Source of the DNA: Pomphorhynchus laevis
Lineage: Eukaryota > Acanthocephala > Palaeacanthocephala > Echinorhynchida > Pomphorhynchidae
Direction: 5' to 3'
DNA length: 64,000 nt
Assembly: GCA_012934845.2 (NCBI GenBank)
Contig: WNNJ02001381.1
Location: 1 to 64,000 of the forward strand
Shown: positions 1 through 11,050 of the stretch, in pieces
Layout: the number at the start of each line of letters is the position of its first letter
Numbering within the stretch: the stretch's first letter is position 1
Notes under the pieces: generated by a model
The model's database searches: none
Told to the model about the DNA's origin: nothing
What the model saw: the letters and a program-made list of their open reading frames with translations, nothing else
Position numbers and translations under genes: made by a program

Positions 1-189
1 ACTTGAAAAAGAGCGGTTGCGCTCGAAACGTTGTAATTTTAAAGAAAAATATATATATTTCCAAACTCTGCTTCAATTAATACTTATTATATATATATAT
101 ATAATAAGTATTAATTGAAGCAGAGTTTGGAAATATATATTTTTTCTTTAAAATTACAACGTTTCGAGCGCAACCGCTCTTTTTCAAGT
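1..189. repeat. PLE terminal palindrome
   Basis: Two arms of about 88 bp (1-89 and about 102-189) are near-perfect reverse complements around a short TA-rich centre. Each arm carries GAGCG-gttg-CGCTC followed by GAAACGTT, the terminal motif that recurs at other PLE ends in this window. Penelope-like elements are known for inverted and tandem terminal arrangements, so this reads as two PLE ends in opposite orientation. The palindrome starts at the window edge and may extend outside it. Confidence 0.8.
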
Positions 190-291
190 AATTTACAGTA
201 TGATTAAATTCAACAATACACTCAGATTTCATGTTTATACGCATTCAAAGTAAGAAAAAAGCACGGAAGAATATCACTTTGAAATACCATA

Positions 292-955
292 TCAAGGTAC
301 TACGTCATTTTGTATATTATTTTCATGGATTTTTTTCTTTCTTATGTATTTCGGATTTAATTTAAAATCATAGATATGATCAAGGTTTATTCCATTTGGA
401 TTATCACACATAAGTTGACCTATCCACCTCATCTCTTTATTTTTCCGCATATTTTCACCAGGAAATCCATCCTCTAAAATTGTATATTCGAATCCATTGT
501 CAATTTCTCCATGGCAAAACCTTTCATGACTTAAGACACCATCCCTAGTGTATCTATTACAATTTTTGTCACTTCTTCTGTTGTTCAATCTTAGTCGTAA
601 AGACCTAGATGTCTCTCATACTTACTGTTTTGAACACTTTTTGCACTTTGCGACATAATATTTTCTGTATTGCAATCAAATGATCCCTTGATTTTGTAGT
701 CAAGAGTCGTTGTTGAGCTAGTAATTGATTTCGTCGTCGTCATTTCGTTGCAACACATACAACGGCGCTTACCGCATTTTTCAGACTTACCTTCTTTTGT
801 TTTACTCAAATTCATATTATTAAGTATTTTGCTTCTCGCTAACATGCTTTTTTAAGCGTTTTGTATATCGATAGTATATCTTTGGGAATGGTATTTCTGA
901 CTTTAGTTCGGGCGGTAACTTGTTTATTGCATTTTTTATATCTGAGGGTAATTTG

Positions 956-957
<2 letters not shown>
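292..957 (-). mobile_element. PLE fragment, linker plus GIY-YIG region, decayed
   Basis: On the minus strand the frames read a linker with KLPPELKSEIPFPKIYY, then a Cys cluster (CGKRRCMCC), then sequence ending in RWIGQLMCDNP. The same parts appear in the PLE endonuclease at 50262-50850 (CNRPRCKCC, then RWLGQLMLDKCPE), which supports the call. The piece is split over three frames, so it carries several small indels or stops. The RT domain is absent. The upstream end runs into the (AT)n tract at 959-1030. Confidence 0.7.

Positions 958-958
<1 letters not shown>

Positions 959-1030
<72 letters not shown>
959..1030. repeat. (AT)n microsatellite
   Basis: About 36 uninterrupted AT dinucleotides. 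It sits between two PLE endonuclease fragments that point away from each other, as do several other (AT)n tracts next to PLE pieces in this window. Confidence 0.97.
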
Positions 1031-1033
<3 letters not shown>

Positions 1034-1680
1034 GAAGGCAATGCCAACATATTGTTAATTCCATACCATCCATCTCTGCACAAACTACGTCGACAAATTC
1101 AAAATGCAATAAAACGAATTAAGACAAACGCAGATACCCCTGTGATTCAGTATCTTACTAATTGCAGGTTGTCAATACACTTGTACGATCAAGAATGGGA
1201 CAAACTTCATTTACATCTACCGGATCATGCAAACCTTGTTTGGACAAACGTTGCCACACTTGCGCTTGCATTAATCAAGGATCGCATTACGCTAGCAGTA
1301 AAATGACATTACGCTAAAGTAATGCCTGCCCGTTGCAATACATAGGGCAGACGTCATTATCGTTAGCACGTCGGCTGACAGTAAGATCACACTACAACAC
1401 AGGAAGACGTACCGATGGAGTAGTATGCCACATGCTGGATAAAGATACAAATCATAAAATGCGGATTGCGTACTCACCGCAATTAAAAATAAGGCCGATC
1501 GTGAACAAGAAAAAATACGTTTAATTGGAAAACTATATACGGATCATCCTTATGGATGCAATACAGAAACAATTTTTGAGTGGCGTGATATAACATGAAT
1601 TCTGCAATTTTATTGTATTTTACTATTATATGCCTAACTGTTCTAGATTGAAAAAGCCCAGTAAAGGGCGAAACGTCAAA
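1031..1680 (+). mobile_element. PLE fragment, linker plus GIY-YIG, decayed
   Basis: Plus-strand frames show a PLE linker (HPSLHKLRRQIQNAIKRI) and, in another frame, QYIGQTSLSLARRLT, the YIG half and catalytic Arg region of a GIY-YIG nuclease. Later sequence includes the basic terminus seen in other PLEs. The pieces lie in different frames, so the copy is dead. It ends in the hammerhead-like motif at 1648-1677. Together with the minus-strand fragment at 292-957 it forms a back-to-back pair around (AT)n. Confidence 0.65.
1648..1677 (+). ncRNA. hammerhead-like PLE terminal motif
   Basis: The sequence reads TTGAAAAA-GCCC-agtaaa-GGGC-GAAACGTC: a 4-bp stem followed by GAAAC, preceded by a degenerate CUGANGA-like box. 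PLEs are known to carry hammerhead ribozymes near their termini. The first box is too degraded for me to claim activity. Confidence 0.4.
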
Positions 1681-1731
1681 TATCTTGTTTGTTCTGTCTG
1701 GTTTTAAAGACTATATATACGTATATATACG

Positions 1732-1902
1732 AAATATGATTATTGGTCTCTACCAACAAAAAACAAAGATTAATTCTTCAATTTTACGTTTCGCCTTGCG
1801 GCTTCTTCAAAAATTGTAATCACTTAATCGATACTTATAACTTTTCCTCCTTTGAAGAATTAATCTTTGTTTTTTGTTGGTAGAGACCAATAATCATATT
1901 TG
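1732..1902. repeat. inverted repeat with about 50-bp arms
   Basis: Arms at about 1732-1781 and 1852-1902 are reverse complements, including TTGGTAGAGACCAA-type sequence. The loop holds a minus-strand copy of the hammerhead-like motif (1786-1810). The layout matches the palindromes at 1-189 and 49831-50078 and probably marks PLE ends. Confidence 0.75.
1786..1810 (-). ncRNA. hammerhead-like PLE terminal motif
   Basis: The minus strand reads TTGAAGAA-GCC-gcaa-GGC-GAAACGT: a 3-bp stem with a GCAA loop, then GAAAC. This is one of the better matches to the CUGANGA / stem II / GAAA core, with C3 changed to U. Confidence 0.45.
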
Positions 1903-4900
1903 GAATATATTTTGGTCGTAGCGTGATCCCAACCGGAAGTAGTTTATAAATTGATTTTAATTTATACTTACAACAATATATTATATATATACTGACCAAC
2001 ATATAAGGCTGCTATTTATTTTAATGATCAGTAGTAATCAAACTATATAAATCGTTACGTTCATCTATTCACGATTTAAATAAAACTAGATAATTTTTAC
2101 CTTACTTTTGAAAGTGATTGCGCTATTTAGGAAATTTGAGCTAAAATACACTAACAAAGCACATTTATATATTCTCTGAGAATTACATTTATATTCATTA
2201 CAAAACTATTGTAGTGTGTTAAATAAAGAAAAAAGTATTCGCACTAGTCGACACTAGTCCTACAAAAATTCGCATAATCTTGCAAACAGCTTGTGTAGTA
2301 AGTTAGATATTGCATGAGCACGGATGTTATTACTTTAGCTGTAATTTCTTTATTTTACGAAAATGATAACACACTACAACGTTCCACCATGTATACTGGG
2401 TTAAATAGAGTTTGCTGTGTGTATATATTTGGTACGCAATTTGAAAAAGGATATTAATAAATCTTTATAAAAATTAAGGTACTAACTATAGAATATTTAA
2501 GACGACTTAGTACTACAATTATATCGCCTAAAGGGGTGCCTCGAAATAATTGGGTGTATTATTTCGTTATTCTTAATGAAGCTGTAAATGCACTTCTACA
2601 ATATCGTTGGAAAAAATTAAAAAATACAACTACTTCCTACTATTTTACAAACAAGTACACACCTATTATCTAAAATAGGTGGTAGTGATGTATACTTGAC
2701 AGAATACGCTATTTTTATTTTATTCGATGGTGGTAAAATATAAAAATAAATTTGTGATTTTGTAGATTCTTTGTACAATAGTGCAAATTTATATTCATAA
2801 TTTTTAAATTTCAAAAATGTATTTTACACATCATAATAGTTGGTATATTTGTTGAAAAATATATTCATACAGATGTATTTAAAAAAAACAACAAAATGCT
2901 CTTTATTTCGACTTGGTCAAACAATTTAAATTGATGTAATTAATTTGAGATCTTTAAAACATGAAGAATACAAATAATATCATAGGAATTGAAAAGCTAA
3001 ACCTGAATTAATTCCAACATAAAAATTTAAAATCCTGAAATTATAAGGCTTATATTATGATTTACGAAAATGAGGTTTACTTGCCACAAATAAAACTATA
3101 TATGGTAGTGAGGTGTTTTCAAATAATGAGTACTGAAGCATTCTTAGAAAAATACTTTTTTATATACGCCATACATGCATTTGTAGTATATTGATCTAAA
3201 ATACTTAAACGTATCCTGAAGAAAGCTAGGTAGGCCCTGAAACGGACCTAGCATTTCTCATTGAAAGGGAAAATTCAGGTGCGCCTCTGCGGCACTTGGG
3301 CTATCTCGGGATTAGTCTTCTTTTCTAGAGGACGTTCCCCAGAGCAAAGGCTAAGGTTTCTTAAGCTCCTCGTCTCTCGTTTACCCAGCATAGTCCGCGC
3401 CGATTGGACTCTTCGGGGGGGGGGGTGAAAGACCCCGGGTGGTTCAGTCGGAAAGCGGCGTGTTGGATTGGCTGTGGGGCTCAGATCCCATCGGACCTGA
3501 GGTTGTGAAGAGAGAAGACTTTACAGTTGTTAATGGCGATGAACCTCTGATTTGACTTGTCTTTTTAACTGACATTGGCATTATTTATTTACTCTATGTA
3601 TCATTTTATTAAGAAAACCTTTATTATTATGATCTAAAATATCGTCATAATGGTAAAGCAAGTAAAAGAGTAAATACGTTCTTCTTACAACTTACTAAAT
3701 AAGATGTCGAAGAAAGACGCAAAATCTTTGCTATTTATGTTACATAATATATATACAAATTTTTCATTAAAATTATCGATATTGTATGTGTTAAAATATA
3801 GACTTCATTTTTTAATATAATAGCATTCACTGTCCTTCTTGACTTGTCGAAAAACATATCATTAACGTAAATCCATTATATAGACTCTGTCAACATTAAA
3901 TATTGCAGTCGAGAATGATTAATGAGATCAGAATTATTACCTCAATAAAATGAATGTTGTGAAGCAATCCTGAATGTGTGACGGTTTTTATTACCACTGA
4001 TTCGTATTCATAGAGCTGGTGCATTTCGTAGGCTATTAGATCAGTATCTAAAAGATATCAATTTTCTCTTGATTTTTAAACTAGAAATAATACATAAAAA
4101 TAAATATTCATAAAAAATATAATCATCAAGCAATCGTAGTATGTTCATGGTCATCATCAAACACTTTTAATTTAGTAGCGGGCTCGCGTTTTTGGTTTAG
4201 AATCATTTCCCTAACAAACACTCTCAAAGTGCATCTGAACCAAGCTTTTTATTCAAAATTTTTACAAGAAAGATTATTTAAATAAGTCAAATCAGATATC
4301 TAAAACAATTTATTGTCATTGACTTTTTAAAATGCATTATTATTAAAATTACACTTCAAAGTTGGTGGTTTCTCCCCAAATGGGCTATTAAAACAGAACA
4401 ACTATAAAGTATTCGCACAACTAAAAGTTTTATTTAAGAAGGATTGTTATTTGTATATTATTGACTTTTTAGAGAGGAAATAGATATTGTATAAATTAAA
4501 ATATATTAATAGCCGACCGTGACAAAAATACTTAAAAATTTTTTCTTCAATGCTCCTATTAAAGCATTAGCTATCAATACTATATATAAAGGCGTTTATG
4601 CACCTGAGCTTCGTCTAGCATCGTGATAAATTGCTGGTCTTTACAATTATCACAAAAGCAGTCGAAACGCACCCTTAGCATTTTATCCGAATGACGATGA
4701 CTGCTGGGTGGTTAGAAACGTCTCAGAGTGTACATTAGAATGATGGATCTGATGATCGAAGTCCAGTTATTTAGCAGCAAATATGGATTAAAAATCAATC
4801 GTAGTCAGTTTTGGCTTCTGGACCACAGTTTCAAGCGATTTTTCGCACTAACAATTTAAAAAACGCATTTAGCAAGAAGGTTCACACACGCAACAAGCCA

Positions 4901-5149
4901 GTAAAAATGCTTTATGCGTATCTGTAATACAGCATTCGTATAAAATATAATTTAGTACATGATGCACGGTTAAACTGCAATATACACTCACATGCACAGA
5001 GCTAATGCAAAATTCTCTCTGATGATTCAAATTAAGGCTAGTTTCGTTTTCAAGCTTTGGACACTGTTTAAGAATGTGTTAATGTGCCTATAGATGATTA
5101 TTGAAGTCACGGTACTTATAAGCTCCGTTAGAGCGAAACGCATCTGCCG
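1903..5149. other. AT-rich non-coding stretch
   Basis: No credible coding frame. Contents I can name are a degenerate hammerhead-like motif with a GCTAGGT/ACCTAGC stem around 3216-3250, a G-run near 3413-3424, the tRNA-like patch at 3425-3510, and a GCTC-cgtta-GAGC stem followed by GAAACG at 5122-5140. The remainder looks like old intergenic or intronic sequence. Confidence 0.6.
3425..3510 (+). repeat. tRNA-like patch, possible SINE head
   Basis: The phrase GGGTGGTTCAGTCGGAAAG resembles a pol III A box. About 40 bp later GGGCTCAGATCCC resembles a B box with one extra base. The patch is clearly more GC-rich than its surroundings. No convincing cloverleaf forms, so a tRNA-derived SINE head or tRNA pseudogene is more likely than a working tRNA. 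I see no second copy in the window. Confidence 0.3.
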
Positions 5150-5375
5150 TTATTAAATTTGAACATTCAATTAACATCAATAAAAGCTACTTTAATTTAT
5201 ACCCTAAAGATGACATATTTAAATTTACAAGAAACATATTTTTGCATGAGCATTCATGCATACCATATAGTATAAAATATAATACATAAGATAATGAAAT
5301 TTTAAGAATTGCAACAATATGTAATGATATTGGCTTTCTTCAAAATCATTTAAATAATTTAATAGATTTTTTTTT
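5150..5375 (+). mobile_element. Naiad-type PLE fragment
   Basis: This stretch aligns by eye to the end of the RT region of the Naiad copies (44060-44270 and 53690-53900), with small differences. It shares the segment running from AAAGATGACATATTTAAATT through the poly-A-rich coding sequence after it. It breaks off in a T-run. It is an old truncated scrap with no intact frame. Confidence 0.8.
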
Positions 5376-5404
5376 AAATTTTTATTATTAATAATAAATA
5401 ACGA

Positions 5405-8400
5405 ATACACATTATACCCGCAAATGGGCATTAGTTCAACGATAGAAATCATTGTCTACAATTTCTTCTGAGAAAACCTGATTCAAGCTGTTTAACATAG
5501 TTCCGTCTGACTGTAGTGCACCGTTCTTGCGTAAACGTGGGGCTCGTAAACATGCTGAGGCGGAGCGGGCTATTTCAATGGATATTTTCCTTTTGATCCG
5601 AGTGAGCGTTTCGGCGTATTCTGCATTCGTTCGGCGAGAGATTGCACCAGAAAGGGTTTTCAGTAATTTGATTGCCTGATCCCCCAATCCACCAGATGAA
5701 GATAATACGAACGGAATGAATGTCCCTCGTTCCACCTCCACTATTCTTTCATTGTATTTAGACAATTTTCGTTGTTCATTGTACTGAAAATTTGCTTCGA
5801 GAGATCTAGAGCTACTGGCCTGAGCAAAAACCGAAAAAACCGTAACGTCTAGAAACGTCCGCTCAAACTAATCGTTGCCAAGTCCAGAACAAACAATATC
5901 AAGCCGGGCACTAATGTCACGTGTAGTTGTGCGTTCCATAAATTTTAGATTTGCAGGTACTGTGCTTAGGACCGGCTCCGTGTTCACAGAGTTACACACT
6001 CGAGAAAGCTCTATGGCAAGTATGTCCCTTATAGCGTTGTGGCGTATAATAGGAAGGCCCCCGTTTCTACAAACAAGTGCATGACTTATATCCAGCTTCT
6101 CACCACAAGGACAAAAACGATTCGTCAGGTCTGAAGGCACTTGTCCATAACGGCTGGCTATGGCATCTTTGAATTGATTGGAAGATAGATTGTGCTTTTC
6201 GGTTGATAGAGGCAATGCACTTAACCACGATGATGCACCTGATCGCATCGCATGCGTAATCGCGTTGTGAACTGAAGAATCGAAATTGTCAGCTACGCTA
6301 TGTAGTCGCTCTTTCAACCTGCTCATTCGTATGGAAGTAATATCTAGTAATCTTGATTTTTGAATATCATATAGAGCTTCTGCTTGGACACCGATGTCAT
6401 ACGTTGATGCGAGAGATAATGAGCTATCGTACTCTAGACTCAATGTAAAGGTGGGGTCCACAATTCCAAGTCCTCCCAGCTTTAAAGGAGATGTGAGTAA
6501 CACCTTCCAATTCTGATTTAGATTCCAATCTGCGAAAAGGGGAAGAAGAACATCTCTAAGTGCAGATCCCAAGTCCGTTAACCAGTCTTCATGACACTTG
6601 CTTGTTCGTAAAGAAAAAATCCATTTCATTTGGACTGAGTTTATCAGGCCGCAGTATGCAACGTGCGGATCGATGTTGGCAACCACTGCTAGTTTTCGCA
6701 CAAGTGCGGTCCATTTGTATGCTTTCAACCGGATAGTATCTTCCACAAACTCTGCAGACCCTATTGGAGCACCCAAGATCATTGTTCCGTTGATCGAGGT
6801 TTTGATGTCTGGTGAGGGAATATCATGAATAGAGATCGGGAAATGCGACACAAGTACACTCTTTTCTGGATTCACATGGTAGCCGAATTTAGGACCCTCG
6901 TGAATCAGTAAATCCCATACCGTTTTCAGTTCATCCGACTTTCCAACATCCGACTTTCCATTTTTGAAAAACGTTGGGGACCGAACGACTGATAAGTGCT
7001 ATAAGAGGAAGTGACGAGATTGCGAAACCTGGCATCGCGAAGGGGTCTCCTTGCGTAAAACCCTCCATTGAGTAGATGCTACTGCCATCTCCAAGAACCA
7101 ATTCTGCAGGAGTACTATATATATTATTTAGTACACGTGATAACGAGGGGCATCCGTACTCTATGTTATGCAGTGCTACATTTCGATTTAGAGAGTTGAA
7201 CGCATTAGAAGCGTCTATGGCTAGCAAACACATGTCACGTCCTGATGTATATCTTGCACGTAGTGAGTGAACAGCATGATCGATACCTCCTTTCTGTCCC
7301 GCAGCTAGCTGGGAAATCCCGGCCACCTGTTGAATATCCTTTCTCACGATCTCTATTATCGCCTTGCTAACTATTCGTCTTGCGGTGTCCCCGATTCCAA
7401 TCGGCCGAATGCCACCCGATTTTTTTTTGTAGGGCGATTAAGCGACAAGTTGTAAAAGCTTCTAGCTGAATGGGTTCCACTGACTCAGCCGCTAGCCTTA
7501 TCGCAAATGAAGCAAGGGACCGTGCTAAATTTATCGAGTCCTGTCCAAATTTCGTTAACATGTGCCTCCAGCTGAGTGCGTCTAGGCCAGATGAACCAGC
7601 TCCACCTTGAGTTCGCTTGCAAGCACGAATAATACATTGATCGTCCAACACGAAATATCGGCTAGTTTGATGAGTAACTGTTCCAGGTAAGTATTCGGAG
7701 AGTAATGCACTATGCATTATAGGTGCTGCTTGAGGATGAAGATCAGATAGTGCTTCCCTAACGGACTTGCCGTTTATGCATTCGTCGGGTGATAGCATTC
7801 GGGATAGAGTTTCACCTTCCAAAATGGACGTACTTGCGGCCAACCGTCCACGAGTCACTAACTTTCGATAGCGCTTAGTCCAATCCATATCATTCTTGTC
7901 ATTCCGCAAAGATCTTTCACTCTGCAGATAGTTTGCCTCGCTGTACAGTTCGCCTATTTTCCCAGATTCCCAAAGTGCTAGTCTGCGCTCCAAGGTTTTT
8001 CTTACTATCCCAATTCTCGAAGTTTGTAATCTCTGCAAAATACAATGAGAAAATACTGTTGCCTTTATCAAGGAAAAATTTGCGTCCATCCCATTGCTTG
8101 CAACGCACGAATAGAAAGATGTCAGTATCTTGATGACCATACGACTAGCATTACACGCTGGTAACATCAATAAGTTGGGACGCCATTGGATGACATGGTC
8201 GTAAACTTGTCTCATAGATAAGACTTCGGTAAGCGGAGATTTAGGTATGTTCATTACGGATTGAGTAGCTGTGAAGTTAATAGAAGGGTTACCTGCAACC
8301 TTACTAATTTTAGTTGACTGGGAGGCAGAATCTGAACATCCATCGTAAGGATTCGCATGAACAATTTTCATTTTAGAAGAATTCAGACAATCAGAAACTC

Positions 8401-8735
8401 GACAATTTGTGCATTTTCTATTGTTTTTCGCACATTTACAACCCTTACAGCGAGCTGCAGGACCATTACAAGTGCAGCAGAGTTGCATTGATGAAGGTTT
8501 TCCTCGGACCATTTAGCAAGGATCTTGCTCTTCCGATTGTGAATTGTAAGATGTTATTGTATTTGACTTTTTCTTGATAATCGCTCTTTGTAATTTGTGT
8601 ATGTTATTTTATCTCAAACTTTTTTTTAAGCTCGTTCTTCTATAATCGTTCTATAATCGTTCTTCTATAATCGTTCTTTGTGTGTATATAGTTATTTGTT
8701 AACAGCTTAGAATTTCAAACTGATAATTTAATAGA
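5405..8735 (-). mobile_element. CysN-RT-REL element, copy A
   Basis: A minus-strand element of about 3.3 kb belonging to a family with four other copies here (20765-27650 and 48280-48823). Order on the minus strand: short 5' UTR, Cys-rich N-terminus, RT, CCH-type finger, PD-(D/E)xK-like core, basic C-terminus. Immediately after the stop, at about 5405-5432, the minus strand carries GCCCATTTGCGGGTA, the sequence that starts copies B and C. Copy A may therefore also have been followed by another copy head-to-tail. A truncated LINE tail (8722-8815) abuts the 5' end. Confidence 0.75.
5436..8512 (-). pseudogene. RT polyprotein of CysN-RT-REL element A, broken
   Basis: Read from 8512 down. Residues 12-42 form CC-x-C-x6-C-x2-C-x-C-x6-C-x2-C-x4-C. 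A central region has GGAGSSGLDALSWR. RT motif A is LAIDASNAFNSLNR and motif B is EGFTQGDPFAMP. The YADD box present in copies B-D is missing here, replaced by a short duplication near 6940-6960. After it come NPEKSVLVSHFP, a finger (CPCGEKLDISHALVC, then IRHNAIRDIL) and RTTTRDISARLDIVCSG. A last frame has SSSGGLGDQAIKLL and IARSASACLRAPRL. Frame changes lie near 7360, 6930-6880 and 5870-5770. RT function must be lost. Clade unknown to me. Confidence 0.75.
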
Positions 8736-8815
8736 TAATAAGAATAATAATAAGATAAATTTATTTTTAAGTGGCAAATGCGTGCCAACGGCGCGCCTAC
8801 AAGCCCACTTATATA
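8722..8815 (-). mobile_element. 3' end of L-family LINE, severely truncated
   Basis: The minus strand reads a GGGCTTGTAGGC lead-in, a 7-bp hairpin (GCGCGCC-gtt-GGCACGC, one mismatch), CATTTGCCAC, then an A/T tail of TTATT units. This is the 3' signature of LINE copies L1-L4 (for example 37861-37923). Only about 90 bp survive. Confidence 0.75.
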
Positions 8816-8867
8816 ATTTAGCAGAAGAGTTCAATGTAAATGGTCAGTCCATTTATTAATATTGTTA

Positions 8868-9100
8868 GCTCAGTTCGATTGTTCAGTTCATAGGTTCAAT
8901 CCGTTAGTTCAATCCGTTAGTCCAGTCCATTCGTTAAATCCGTTAGTTCAGTCCGTTCGTTCGTTCAATTCGTTTGTTCAGTCCGTTCGTTCAGTCAGTT
9001 TGTTCATACCGTTCGTTCAGATCGTTCATTCAAGCAGTTCGTTCAGACCGTTTGTTCAGATCGTTTGTAAAGTCCGTTCGTTTAGATCAGTCGTTTAGTA
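8868..9100 (+). repeat. degenerate GTTCGTTCAGTCC tandem repeat
   Basis: About 18 imperfect units built on the words GTTCGTTCAG and TCCGTT, running about 230 bp. It can be read as protein but is low-complexity. No relation to neighbouring elements is visible. Confidence 0.8.
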
Positions 9101-9739
9101 TGTTCATTTGGCCCTTGCATACAGTCGATTTAGTTCTTTCGTTGTGTCCAATTGATAAACTAGTCTTGTTTATACTACCATCCTCCTTTAATGCACGGGC
9201 TTGGGACCGGTCATGGCGCATATGCATATTTTAGACTAGGTTACTATAAAAATACCATCGTGACGTTGAGGATCGCTTACAATGATAATTAACGTACTTT
9301 CTGCAGAGTTAACAAATGGTACTCATTATGCGCCTTCAGTCACATTTAAACAAGTGTGCATGTTTCAGTTTGCGATGCTCATTATGCGCACAAAATCGAC
9401 CAATAGTATTCCAGCACATAATTGTATATAAGAGAAAAATTTCTGTAAAAGGCAGCAAGCGGTTTTGATTGTCAGTTTCGTTCAAACGTTTTGATTATCA
9501 GTCGGACAATAAAAGCGTTTCTGTTTGCAACTAACTTCTTCGCTATTCAAACTTCAAGTTTTCGGAATCAAGAGCTATATTGGTAGCTGAGAGGTGAGTT
9601 TTTGCTGTTGATATAGTTTAGTTTATTTATTTTTTATTTTTTATTTATTTTTATTTTTTTGATTTTTGTTTGTTGTATTTGCTTTTTGTTTTTTTTTTGT
9701 TTTTATTTATTTATTCATATATATACATCTAACATAAGT
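9101..9739. other. non-coding spacer before the hairpin-rich LINE
   Basis: No coding frame is supported. The last 120 bases are T-rich (TTTATT runs), directly before the start of the LINE-like sequence. Part of this may be LINE 5' UTR. Confidence 0.4.
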
Positions 9740-10036
9740 ACATAAGTACAGTTGGAAGGAACTAATTGCCTTAAGCCAGTTGGGAAGAGAAAATCTTCTT
9801 CCCAGCTGGAGGAAAATTTAAAAAATATAGAAAAAGAATCTTCAGTGCAAAAGAGGCTCTTGCCTATAAAGCAAGACTCTTTTGCACTTAAAGTAACATG
9901 TAAAGAAAACCATAATCTAAACAAAAAAAGAGAGATAGAGAGAGGGAAATAAGAAAAACTGTTCGAGGAGAAATCTTCGAACGGTTTTTCAAAAGAGATA
10001 ATTTCTACCGAATCTCTTTCAAAAGCTTAGCTTTGA

Positions 10037-11050
10037 GAGAATAAATTCAAAGCGGCTTTAGTTGGAGAAGAGGGTATAGAAGTTATCGACATTTCTCCAC
10101 AAGTGACGGCCATCCTTAGGGATGTGCCGTCATTTGCGGAGAAAGAAGATGTTGAAGAATTCTTACATCAATATGATGTAAGAATTCTAAAAGCATGCAA
10201 ATCTTTTAATAAATCATATAGTTCCTTTCTTTTGAAGGGAACTATATGTAGTTTGAAAAAATTAAAAGAAGATGGAGGCAGCATCTGCGGACATCGAATA
10301 TCTGTAAAGATATTCGACGAAGACGATGCTGCCTTTCGGTATCCGCAGTGTTATAGATGTCAGCGCTGGGGACATTTTTCGAACATGTGTCGAGAAGTGT
10401 CACCGCGTTGCGTCCACTGCGGAGAAGAACACGAAACACAAGCATGTGGAAATAAAAATAGGCCGACATGTGCAAACTGTAGGCAACCTCACAAGGCGTA
10501 CTCACACGTTTGTCCAGAGTTCAAGTCTTACTTGGCCTGGGTAAACAGTGAGAACAAGAAGGCTTGTGAGGAAGCTCAGTCCTACCTTAGGGCAGCCAAA
10601 AGTCACTCTCTGGATCAACACGCTGGACAAGCAGCGATGCTGATCGAGAGAGTACTTACTCTTGAAAAAGAAATGGCTGCCTTAAGGCAGGAAAATGCAA
10701 AATTAAAAAAAGATGCTGTAATCCACGAATCCGATTTGAAGAAATTCAAATCGGAGTTGAACGCAACAACATTACGCAAATACAGATTGTTGAAACAGGA
10801 GAAAGATAAGTCGTCGATTTCGGTGACTCTTTTTAATCGTTTCAACGATTTGTCACAAATACAAGGCCCTCAGAATGAGGACAATAATAATTGTTCAGTA
10901 GTATCGACGGATTCTGAGGGTCTTTCGATTAAAGCGCCCGGGACTGCTATAAAGATGCTGACGTTACCTGAATCACTTCAGGTGGCGTCGAGTCGGAGGG
11001 GCAGTTCCTGGCACAAAGCTTCGAATGCAAGAAAAAAAACGAAGAATTGA
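10037..11050 (+). CDS. LINE ORF1, CCHC nucleic-acid-binding protein
   Basis: The frame is open from 10037, after in-frame TAG and TGA codons, but lacks a usable ATG until well inside; the first full stretch begins ALVGEEGIEVIDIS. Upstream, 9752-9949 is open in the same frame (KPVGKRKSSSQLEEN), with a TAA at 9950-9952, so the N-terminus of this copy is interrupted by three stops. Three zinc knuckles follow: CYRCQRWGHFSNMC, then CVHCGEEHETQAC, then CANCRQPHKAYSHVC. A heptad-rich segment (IERVLTLEKEMAALRQENAK) suggests a coiled coil. R1/Jockey ORF1 proteins bind LINE RNA. The frame ends at the TGA at 11048, inside ORF2. Confidence 0.75.
   Translation, partial: ENKFKAALVGEEGIEVIDISPQVTAILRDVPSFAEKEDVEEFLHQYDVRILKACKSFNKSYSSFLLKGTICSLKKLKEDGGSICGHRISVKIFDEDDAAFRYPQCYRCQRWGHFSNMCREVSPRCVHCGEEHETQACGNKNRPTCANCRQPHKAYSHVCPEFKSYLAWVNSENKKACEEAQSYLRAAKSHSLDQHAGQAAMLIERVLTLEKEMAALRQENAKLKKDAVIHESDLKKFKSELNATTLRKYRLLKQEKDKSSISVTLFNRFNDLSQIQGPQNEDNNNCSVVSTDSEGLSIKAPGTAIKMLTLPESLQVASSRRGSSWHKASNARKKTKN

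Noticed and set aside
3425-3510. A functional tRNA gene
   Set aside because: A and B box-like words exist, but I cannot form acceptor and anticodon stems, and the B box has an extra base.
8862-9234. Protein-coding frames rich in VQSVRSF repeats
   Set aside because: They are translations of the short tandem repeat and are open because the unit lacks stops.
11025-11050. -1 ribosomal slippage on the A8 run joining LINE ORF1 and ORF2
   Set aside because: ORF2 is in the +1 frame relative to ORF1, so a -1 slip on the A-run does not reach it. Reinitiation at the overlapping ATG is simpler.
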